From Betaproteobacteria bacterium (GTDB taxonomy: Bacteria > Pseudomonadota > Gammaproteobacteria > Burkholderiales > Rhodocyclaceae), in contig JAPTVL010000442.1 of assembly GCA_028065725.1 (NCBI GenBank), positions 62,001 to 126,000 of the forward strand: a DNA stretch of 64,000 nt, in the 5' to 3' direction. A program made the translations under genes and the position numbers. Of the stretch, positions 47,641 to 55,104 are shown one piece after another (the first letter of the stretch is position 1; each line of letters opens with the position of its first letter). A model generated the notes under the pieces. The model saw only the letters and a program-made list of their open reading frames with translations, did not search any database and was not told the origin of the DNA.

Positions 47641-47894
47641 CGTTCCGTGTCGCGATTCGCCATGAAGTCGCCGGCGTCGAGCACCGATTCATCCGGCGTC
47701 GCGCTGAGCGCACCGTGGTGGCGCAAGCGCAGCCAGGCCGGCACCCCGGACGCCGCGGATGTCGTTGGCACCAGACGCGCGACGACCCTGCCGTGGCGCA
47801 CCAGATCGACACTGGCGCCGTCCGTTTCGACATGGCGAATCACATCGAGGCAATGCGCCTTGAACCTGGATACGCTGATGGCTTGAGTGGTCAT
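47637..47894 (-). CDS. vapB: Phd/YefM-family antitoxin
   Basis: 85 residues: ISVSRFKAHCLDVIRHVETD, then VDLVRHGRVVARLVPT, the Phd/YefM DNA-binding pattern. The C-terminal tail binds the toxin. ATG 47894 has CGGAG 6 bases upstream; two earlier in-frame starts lack one. It starts 48 bases after the potC stop. Confidence 0.87.
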   Translation of the reverse strand: MTTQAISVSRFKAHCLDVIRHVETDGASVDLVRHGRVVARLVPTTSAASGVPAWLRLRHHGALSATPDESVLDAGDFMANRDTER

Positions 47895-47942
47895 TTCATG
47901 CTCCGGAGTGGTCATATACAAAGATAACACAGCGGCGCCGTC

Positions 47943-48722
47943 TTAGCCACGCCCTTTCAGCATGTCGGGAGCGAAGCGGCTGGCGATCAGGATCAGCGTC
48001 AGGGTCAGCGCCATCAGCAGCGTGGACACGGCATTGACCTCGGGCGTCACGGCGACCTTGATCATGGAGTAAATCTGCAGCGGCAGGGTGTTCACGCCGA
48101 CGCCGGCGACGAAGAAGGTGATCACGAAATCGTCGATCGAGAGCGTGAAGGCCATCAGGAAGCCGGCCACCAGCGCCGGCATGATCAGCGGCAGCGTAAC
48201 GCGGCGGAAGGTGGCCCACGGCGAGGCGCCGAGGTCGCGCGCCGCCTCGAAGATGCTTTCGTCCATGCCGGCCAGCCGCGCGCGGACGATCACGGCGACG
48301 AAGCCGATGCTGAAGGTGATGTGCGCGACCAGGATCGAGAACAGCCCCAGCGAGAGGTCCAGCACCTGGCGGAAGAACAGCAGCAGCGAGACGCCGAGCA
48401 GGATTTCCGGCATCGCCACCGGCGTCAGCACCAGGAAGGGCAGCCAGCGCGGCCGGTAACGGTGCATGGCGAGGCCGGCCATGGCGCCCAGCAGCGTCGC
48501 CATGCTGCTCGACGCCAGCGCGATCAGCAGCGAGTTGGCCGCGGCGCGCAGCATGTCCTCGTCGTGCAGCAGCTTGACGTACCAGCGCGTGGTGAAGCCG
48601 ACCCACTCGGCATTGAGCATCGAGTCGTTGAAGGAGAACAGCACCACCACCGCCAGCGGAATGTAGAGGAAGGCGTAGGTGGCGAGCGCCGCGGCCCAGA
48701 GCCAGAATCTGGACGTGTTCAC
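47943..48722 (-). CDS. potC: Polyamine ABC transporter permease PotC
   Basis: A 259-residue inner-membrane permease with six helices and the EAA loop (SIFEAARDLGASPWATFRRV). It pairs with PotB, which it overlaps by 4 bases. Confidence 0.93.
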   Translation of the reverse strand: MNTSRFWLWAAALATYAFLYIPLAVVVLFSFNDSMLNAEWVGFTTRWYVKLLHDEDMLRAAANSLLIALASSSMATLLGAMAGLAMHRYRPRWLPFLVLTPVAMPEILLGVSLLLFFRQVLDLSLGLFSILVAHITFSIGFVAVIVRARLAGMDESIFEAARDLGASPWATFRRVTLPLIMPALVAGFLMAFTLSIDDFVITFFVAGVGVNTLPLQIYSMIKVAVTPEVNAVSTLLMALTLTLILIASRFAPDMLKGRG

Positions 48723-49561
48723 GACACCGCCTCCGTGCCGTGCAGGCCGCGCTTCGCCGCCCAGGCCGCTAGACCGGCGAGCGCCAGCACGCAGGCGGTG
48801 AGCATGATCGACAGCGCCGAGCCCAGCGGCCAGTCGCGGTTTTCGAGGAACTGTTCCTTGATCAGGTTGCCGATCAGGATGTCGCCGGTGCCGCCCAGCA
48901 GCTCCGGCACGGCGAACATGCCGAGCACCGGAATGAACACCAACGCCGAGCCGGAAAAGATGCCGGGCAGCGAAAGCGGAAAGGTCACCCGCCAGAAGCG
49001 CGTCCAGGCCGTGGCACCGAGATCCTGCGCGGCTTCGAGCAGCGCCGGGTCATGCTTTTCGAGGTTGGTGTAGAGCGGCAGCACCATGAAGGGCAGGTGC
49101 GCATAGACCATGCCGACGATCACCGCGAAGGGCGTGTACAACAGGTTGGCCGGGCCCAGCAGCATGATCCAGGCATAGATGCGGACCAGGAAGTTGCTGG
49201 CGAAGGGCAGGATCACCAGCAGCACCAGAACATCGCGGCGCGACTTCGGGCTCCTGGCGATCAGCCAGGCCAGCGGGTAGGCCAGCACGATGCACAGCAG
49301 CGTGGTCAGCGCCGCGACCATGAAGGAGCGGGCGAAGATTTCAAGATAGATGACGTCGCCCAGCAGGAAGCGATAGGCGTCGAGCGTGAGCCCGACGAAG
49401 CCGTCGAGCGGCGCCAGGCCGCCGAACTCGCCGGTGGCGCGAAATCCGGCGACGACCACGATCAGCGCCGGCAGCAGGAAGAAGGCCAGCAGGAAAATCG
49501 TCGGCGGCAGCGTGACGATCCACTGGGTGAATCCTGCGGGCTGGCTGCGGATTGCGCGCAC
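48719..49561 (-). CDS. potB: Polyamine ABC transporter permease PotB
   Basis: A 280-residue inner-membrane permease, with WIVTLPPTIFLLAFFLLPAL as first helix and the EAA loop LLEAAQDLGATAWTRFWRVT. It follows potA by 13 bases and overlaps potC. Confidence 0.93.
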   Translation of the reverse strand: MRAIRSQPAGFTQWIVTLPPTIFLLAFFLLPALIVVVAGFRATGEFGGLAPLDGFVGLTLDAYRFLLGDVIYLEIFARSFMVAALTTLLCIVLAYPLAWLIARSPKSRRDVLVLLVILPFASNFLVRIYAWIMLLGPANLLYTPFAVIVGMVYAHLPFMVLPLYTNLEKHDPALLEAAQDLGATAWTRFWRVTFPLSLPGIFSGSALVFIPVLGMFAVPELLGGTGDILIGNLIKEQFLENRDWPLGSALSIMLTACVLALAGLAAWAAKRGLHGTEAVS

Positions 49562-49574
49562 GCTCGGCTCCGCC

Positions 49575-50660
49575 TCAATTCCTGAGGAACACGCCGGCGT
49601 CGTGGCGCCAGCAGACCCATACCGCGTCGCCGACCTCGTGGAACTTGGCGCGGCCGGGCGCGGCGTTGGGCATCAGCGCCTCGATCACGGCGCCGTTGGC
49701 CAGTTCGACCTTGTACAGCGTGACATCGCCCAGGTACAGCAGTTCGCGCACGCGGCCTTCAAAGCGGTTCTTCAGGTCGGCCGACTCCTTGTGGCCATGG
49801 ACGCGGATCAGCTCCGGGCGCAGCGCGAAAGCACCCTGCTCGCCGACCGCCAGCGGCCGCGGATCGGTCGCCGCGATCTCGCCCAGGCCGCTCGCGTGGA
49901 GGCCCAGCAGCACCTTGCTCGACGCGGTCACCGCCACCTCGATCAAGTTGATCTTGCCGATGAAGTCGGCGACGAAGCGGTTGGCCGGCTGGGTGTAAAG
50001 CTGGTCCGGTTCGTCGAGCTGCTCGACGCGGCCGTCGCGCATCACCGCGATGCGGTGCGACAGGGCCAGCGCCTCCTGCTGCGAATGGGTGACGAAGACG
50101 AAGGTGATGCCGACTTCGCGCTGCAGCGCGATCAGCTCGATCTGCATTGCGACTCGCAGCTTGGCGTCGAGCGCGCCGAGCGGTTCGTCGAGCAGCAGCA
50201 GGCGCGGCTGATTCACCAGGCCGCGCGCCAGTGCCACGCGCTGCTTCTGGCCGCCGGAGAGTTCGTGCGGAAAGCTCTGCGCCTTGTCGGCCAGATGCAC
50301 CAGTTCCAGGGTTTCGCCGACGCGGCGCCGTATCTCCGGCGCCGACTTTCCCGCCATCTCCAGCGGAAAGGCAATGTTGCCGGCCACGGTCATGTGCGGG
50401 AACAACGCGTAGCTCTGGAACACCGTGTGCAGCGGGCGCCGCTCCGGCGGCACCCCGGAAAGCGATTTGCCGTCGAGCAGAATCTCGCCGGCATCCGGCG
50501 CGTCGAAGCCGGCGATCATGCGCAGGATGGTGGTCTTGCCGCAGCCCGAGGGCCCCAGCAGGGTGAAGAACTCGCCGGGCTCGATGGCGATGGAAACGTC
50601 CTTCACCGCTTCGAGCGTGCCGAAGCGGCGGGTTAGGTTGCGGATGTCGAGCAGGGCCAT
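49575..50660 (-). CDS. potA: Polyamine ABC transporter ATPase PotA
   Basis: A 361-residue ATPase: Walker A LLGPSGCGKTTILRMIAGF, signature LSGGQKQRVALARGLVNQ, Walker B LLLLDEPLGALDAKLR, and a C-terminal TOBE domain (about 280-360). First gene of potABC. The variable loop KSAPEIRRRVGE is encoded by a dispersed-word copy in sense orientation. Confidence 0.94.
   Translation of the reverse strand: MALLDIRNLTRRFGTLEAVKDVSIAIEPGEFFTLLGPSGCGKTTILRMIAGFDAPDAGEILLDGKSLSGVPPERRPLHTVFQSYALFPHMTVAGNIAFPLEMAGKSAPEIRRRVGETLELVHLADKAQSFPHELSGGQKQRVALARGLVNQPRLLLLDEPLGALDAKLRVAMQIELIALQREVGITFVFVTHSQQEALALSHRIAVMRDGRVEQLDEPDQLYTQPANRFVADFIGKINLIEVAVTASSKVLLGLHASGLGEIAATDPRPLAVGEQGAFALRPELIRVHGHKESADLKNRFEGRVRELLYLGDVTLYKVELANGAVIEALMPNAAPGRAKFHEVGDAVWVCWRHDAGVFLRN
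50326..50349 (-). repeat. Dispersed 24-base word, copy 11 (inside potA)
   Basis: Minus-strand AAAGTCGGCGCCGGAG + AT + ACGGCG: two mismatches. It is sense to potA and read as KSAPEIRR. Confidence 0.65.
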
Positions 50661-50728
50661 GGCGGGTGCGCCCGGAGCCGGGCGCTAAGCGAAAACCTCA
50701 GAGCGGAGAAGAGTCTGCCGCGCGGCTC

Positions 50729-51661
50729 CTAACCGTCCGAATTGATGGTGGCGATCAGCTTCTGCAGCACCACGCCGGCCTTGTCGTTGTCGATCTGGCA
50801 GGTACCGGCGTTCTCGTGACCGCCACCGCCGTAGAACAGCATCAGTTCGCCGATGTTGGTGTTCGAAGTTCGATCGAGGATCGACTTGCCGACGGCGAAT
50901 ACCGTGTTCTGCTTCTGCACACCCCACAGCACATGGATGGATATGTTGGTTTCAGGAAACAGCGCGTAGATCATGAAGCGATTGACGGCGTAGATGATTT
51001 CCTCAGCGCGCAGATCGAGCACCGCCAGGTTGCGATACACCGTGGTGCAGCGCCGGATCTGGTCCTTGGCCTTTTCGGCATGTTCGAAGTAGAGGTCGAC
51101 CCGCTCCTTGACGTCGGGCAGGGCCAGGATTTCGTCGATGCCGTGGTTGCGGCAGTAGGCGATCAGATCCATCATCAGCTGGTAATTGCTGACGCGGAAC
51201 TCGCGGAAGCGGCCGAGCCCGGTACGCGAATCCATCAGGTAGTTGAGCAGCACCCAGTCCTTCGGGTCGAGGATTTCCTGGCGCGTGAAGTTGGCCGAAT
51301 CGCTCTTGTCCACCGCGATCATCATCTCGATGAACGCGGCCGGAAACTTGCTCTTGCCGCCGAAGTGCTCGAACACCACGCGCGCCGCCGACGGCGCATC
51401 GGGATAGATGATGTGGTTGGGGCGCTCGCCGGGGTTGCGGAAGGTTTCCGACAGGTGGTGGTCGAAGGCGAGGAACACGCCCGGCACGAAGGGCAGATTG
51501 GTGGTGATGTCGCGTTCGCTGATTTCGACCTTGCCGTCCTGCATGTCCTTGGGATGGACGAAGGTGATCTCGTCGATCATGTTCAGCTCATTGAGCAGGA
51601 CCGCGCAGGCCAGGCCGTCGAAGTCGCTGCGCGTGACGAGGCGGTATTTTTCTTCGGACAT
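50729..51661 (-). CDS. DHH-family phosphoesterase
   Basis: A 310-residue manganese-type phosphoesterase: motif I TRSDFDGLACAVLL, the DHH motif FLAFDHHLSETF, motif AVDKSDSANF, and a C-terminal DHHA1-like GGGGHENAGTC. It could be a nanoRNase/exopolyphosphatase-type enzyme; the substrate is not readable. The ATG at 51661 follows GGAGA at 5 bases. It ends the gene run that starts with the defence cluster, 16 bases after the AddA-like gene. Confidence 0.85.
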   Translation of the reverse strand: MSEEKYRLVTRSDFDGLACAVLLNELNMIDEITFVHPKDMQDGKVEISERDITTNLPFVPGVFLAFDHHLSETFRNPGERPNHIIYPDAPSAARVVFEHFGGKSKFPAAFIEMMIAVDKSDSANFTRQEILDPKDWVLLNYLMDSRTGLGRFREFRVSNYQLMMDLIAYCRNHGIDEILALPDVKERVDLYFEHAEKAKDQIRRCTTVYRNLAVLDLRAEEIIYAVNRFMIYALFPETNISIHVLWGVQKQNTVFAVGKSILDRTSNTNIGELMLFYGGGGHENAGTCQIDNDKAGVVLQKLIATINSDG

Positions 51662-51677
51662 GGCTTCTCCCGGAAAC

Positions 51678-54600
51678 TCAGTCGATATCCGGATTGTATG
51701 CCAGAGTGGCCAGGATGCCATGGGCCACATAAAACACCGCCAGGCGCTGCGGCAGGCCGTCGCCGGCGAGCAGCGCGGCATAGGCGTCGAGCTGCGGCCG
51801 GAAGCGCACGGCATGCGCCGCGAGCCCGGCAGCATCGGCGCCGGCGCCCAGATCGGCGGTCTTGTAGTCGATGATCCAGCGCACGCCGTCCTCGACGAAA
51901 CTGCGATCGACGACACGGGTGGCCACCGTGCCGCCGGGGCCGGGGCCGGCCAGCGCCAGTTCGGCGACGGCATCGGCACGGCGACGCAATACCCACTGCC
52001 CGTCGCGGCTCGCCAGCGCGGTCTGCAGCATGCGCGCGACGCGCGACGCGCCGGCCTGCGCCTCGGCCGCCGACCAGCCGCGCGCCGCCAGCCAGCGCTC
52101 GAAACCGGGCTGGCGCTGGACGATGCGCTGCGGCGGCCAGGCCTCGGGTTCGGCCGCAATCAGTTCCAGCACGGCGTGGGTCAGCGTGCCCAGCGCGGCG
52201 GCCAACGCATCGGTGGTTGGCTCGCGGATGGCCTGCGCCGGCGGCGGCGCGACCGGCGCGCGCCAGGCCGACGGCACCGCCGGCGCCTTGAGGCGCTGCA
52301 GCTTGGGCACGAAATACGCGGCATCCTCGTCGGCGTCGACAGTCGGCGCTGGCGCTACGGCGGTCGCGGCGCGCTGAACATCCGCTTCGATTACCGGCCA
52401 CAACCGCGCCAGCGGCGAGGCCGCGGGCGGCGTGGCCAGCGCCCCTTCCCCGTCGCGGCCGACCACGCCGACCAGATGCAGGCAGCGCACCGCGCGCGTC
52501 GCAGCGACGTAGAGCACGCGCGCCTCCTCGTTGCGGCTGCGCTCTTTTTCCATGCGCTGCAGGAAGTCATACGCGGTCGGCTGCTCCGCCTTGCCGGCGC
52601 GCCGCGGATTGACCGGCGCGGCCACCAGGCGCTCGCCCGCGGCCAGCGGGAAGCTGTCCCAGGCCAGCAATGGCGGATCGTTGCCGCGCAGCACGCGGTG
52701 CATGCCGGGCAGGATCACGGTGTCGAATTCCAGGCCCTTGGCCTTGTGCACCGTCATCAGTTGCAGCCGGCCGTCGGCCTGCGCGTCGGGCGCCGCATAC
52801 AGCCGCGCCATGTCGTCTGCGAGGCTGTCCACGGCGAAGTGCCCGGCCGCGTCGAGCGCATCGAGGCGCTTGAAGAAGGCCTGTGCGTCGGCCAGTTCGC
52901 CTGCGCCGGCCAGGCAGGACGGCCCGCCGAGCTTCTTCCAGGCATCTTCGACCCAGCGCCGCCGCCTCTGCCGGCCCTGCCCGGCCAGCGCCTCGGCCAG
53001 CACCTCGCGCAGATGCGCGAGACGCCGCCGGCCGTCTACCGAGAGGCGTCCAACCCGATCGGCATCATTGAGCAGCGACCAGATCGTCGCCTTGTGATCG
53101 TCGCCGGCCAGTGCGTGCAGATCGGCCAGGCAAAGGCCGCACCAGGGCGCGCGCAAAATCGCCAGCCAGTGCAGGCGGTCGCCGCGATGATGCAGGGCGC
53201 GGGTCAGCGCAATCAGGTCCTGCACCGCCTGGCGCCCGGCCAGCGGCTCGATTTCGACCGCGGAAAAGCGCCAGCCGGCGGCATCGCGGCGGATCGCCGC
53301 GACCAGCGCCGCGAGGTGGTCGCGCGCCCGCACCAGCACCGCGATCTGGCGCGTCGGGTCGGCGCGCCACTCGGCCTCGATCAGCGCAATCACGGTGCGT
53401 GCTTCCCGCTGCGCGGCATCCTCTTTTTCCGCCGGCACCGGATGAATGTGCACCCCGGCCTGCGGCAGGGCGTCGCGCGTGGCGACGAATTCGCGATAGG
53501 CGATCTCGCCGCGCAGCGGATCGTCGGCGGCGGGGAACACGGCCGGGAAGCTGGCATTGATCCAGTCCACGATTTCCGGGCAGGAGCGGTTGTTGCGCGA
53601 CAGGCGCAGCGGGATCAGGCGCAGCGCGCCGATGCCCTGCGCGGCGACGCGCAGGAACAGCCCGACGTCGGCCTTGCGGAAACGGTAGATCGACTGCATC
53701 GGATCGCCCACGGCGAACAGGGTGCGGCCGTCGTCAGGCTGCCATCCCGCGGTCAAGCGTTGCAGCAGTTCGATCTGGGTCGGGCTGGTGTCCTGGAATT
53801 CGTCGACCAGCAGGTGGCGGATGCGGTAGTCGAGGCGCAGGCCGAGTTCGGTCGGGTCGAGTTCGTCGCCCAGCGCGGCGATGGCGCGCGCCGCCAGTTC
53901 GCCGAAATCCACCTCGCCAGCCTCGCGGAACACCAGCCAGAGTTCGGCCGCCGCCAGCTTCATCAGGCGCGCCAGCGCGCGCACCACCTCGTCGTGATCC
54001 TGATCCGCCGCAGGCAGTTCGCGCAGGCGCCGCAGTGCCGCGACTGACTTGTCGTCGAGCGCCGCCAACTGCGCCAGCATGGCGTCCTTCTGCGGCTTGA
54101 ATGGGTTGCCAGGTGGGAAGCCGTTCTTCACCGTGACCGTCTTGCGCGCTTCGTCCTTCTGTGTCAGCAGCATGTCCGCCAGCGCCCGCCATTGCGGCAG
54201 CGTTTGCGGATCGTCGTCCAGCGCCGCATTCCAGTCCGCCAGCGGGTTACCGCCAAGCTGGTCGGCAGCAAAACGCGCCAGCCCCATCCACTGCGTCTGC
54301 CAGCCGGCATCGAGCGTCTGCGCAACGCGCTCCAGTTCCTCGCCGACCATTTCGTGCAGGGCCGCGCCGATCGCCGCTTCGGGATCGTCGAGCTCGGCAA
54401 TCTCCCGCCACTGCTCGCGCCGCGCCAGCATCTGCGCCAGCAGGCGCGCCAGGCGCGCGACGTCGTTGTCGAGGTGGACCAGTGCGGTGGCCACGGCCTC
54501 GGCCAGTTCGCCGCCGTCTTCCAGATGATCCAGCGCGCGCCGTGCCGCCTCCTCGTAATGCCGCTGGGCTTCCTCGGCCACCGCCGGCTGCGCGCCGAAG

Positions 54601-55004
54601 CGCGACAGGAGCGGCATCTGCCGCGCCAGGCTGGCGCACAGCGCGTCGATGGTGGTCAGGCGCAGCCGCCCGGGCTGGCTTTCGATCTGCCAGCCGAGCT
54701 CGGCCGAGCGCGCCAGCGCCGCCCGTGCCAGCTCGAAGGTGATGCGCTTGTGCGCCGCCTCGGGCGGCACGCCCTGCCGCCCCAGCGCCAGACTTTCCTC
54801 GATGCGGCTGCGCATTTCGCCGGCGGCCTTGTTGGTGAAGGTGATGGCAATGATTTCCTCGGGCGCGTCCACCGTCGCCAGCAGGCGCAGGTAGCGCTGC
54901 GTCAGCAGCTCGGTCTTGCCCGCGCCGGCCGGAGCCTCGACGATGAACGAGTCGAGTTCCAGCGCGCGGCGGCGGCTGGCTTCGTCCTCGCGCAGCAGCG
55001 TCAT
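51678..55004 (-). CDS. AddA/RecB-like UvrD-family helicase-nuclease
   Basis: A 1108-residue exonuclease V beta-type protein. Walker A EAPAGAGKTELLTQRYLRLL (Lys30), helicase motif II VDEFQDTSPTQIELLQRL (about 390), motif VI EARVLYVAATRAVRCLHLVG, and a C-terminal PD-(D/E)XK nuclease motif WIIDYKTADLG. It probably resects double-strand breaks with the neighbouring PD-(D/E)XK protein. A variable linker just before the nuclease domain contains a dispersed-word copy (TAVAPAPTV). Confidence 0.88.
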   Translation of the reverse strand: MTLLREDEASRRRALELDSFIVEAPAGAGKTELLTQRYLRLLATVDAPEEIIAITFTNKAAGEMRSRIEESLALGRQGVPPEAAHKRITFELARAALARSAELGWQIESQPGRLRLTTIDALCASLARQMPLLSRFGAQPAVAEEAQRHYEEAARRALDHLEDGGELAEAVATALVHLDNDVARLARLLAQMLARREQWREIAELDDPEAAIGAALHEMVGEELERVAQTLDAGWQTQWMGLARFAADQLGGNPLADWNAALDDDPQTLPQWRALADMLLTQKDEARKTVTVKNGFPPGNPFKPQKDAMLAQLAALDDKSVAALRRLRELPAADQDHDEVVRALARLMKLAAAELWLVFREAGEVDFGELAARAIAALGDELDPTELGLRLDYRIRHLLVDEFQDTSPTQIELLQRLTAGWQPDDGRTLFAVGDPMQSIYRFRKADVGLFLRVAAQGIGALRLIPLRLSRNNRSCPEIVDWINASFPAVFPAADDPLRGEIAYREFVATRDALPQAGVHIHPVPAEKEDAAQREARTVIALIEAEWRADPTRQIAVLVRARDHLAALVAAIRRDAAGWRFSAVEIEPLAGRQAVQDLIALTRALHHRGDRLHWLAILRAPWCGLCLADLHALAGDDHKATIWSLLNDADRVGRLSVDGRRRLAHLREVLAEALAGQGRQRRRRWVEDAWKKLGGPSCLAGAGELADAQAFFKRLDALDAAGHFAVDSLADDMARLYAAPDAQADGRLQLMTVHKAKGLEFDTVILPGMHRVLRGNDPPLLAWDSFPLAAGERLVAAPVNPRRAGKAEQPTAYDFLQRMEKERSRNEEARVLYVAATRAVRCLHLVGVVGRDGEGALATPPAASPLARLWPVIEADVQRAATAVAPAPTVDADEDAAYFVPKLQRLKAPAVPSAWRAPVAPPPAQAIREPTTDALAAALGTLTHAVLELIAAEPEAWPPQRIVQRQPGFERWLAARGWSAAEAQAGASRVARMLQTALASRDGQWVLRRRADAVAELALAGPGPGGTVATRVVDRSFVEDGVRWIIDYKTADLGAGADAAGLAAHAVRFRPQLDAYAALLAGDGLPQRLAVFYVAHGILATLAYNPDID
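52339..52362 (+). repeat. Dispersed 24-base word, copy 12 (inside the addA-like gene)
   Basis: ACAGTCGGCGCTGGCG + CT + ACGGCG: one mismatch. It is read as AVAPAPTV in a linker. Confidence 0.82.
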
Positions 55005-55023
55005 CCCGGGAACCTCGGTTCGT

Positions 55024-55084
55024 CCGCAGATTTCCGCAGATTTCGCAGATTCGACAAATCTGCGTCAATCTGCGTAATCTGCGG
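55024..55084. repeat. Long palindrome between the AddA-like and AddB-like genes
   Basis: CCGCAGATT.. repeated as CGCAGATT three times, then mirrored as AATCTGCG three times, ending CTGCGG, around a 4-5 base centre. Two arms of about 28 bases fill most of the 100-base gap. Confidence 0.8.
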
Positions 55085-55104
55085 ATCGACTGCATTTTCA
55101 AAAA

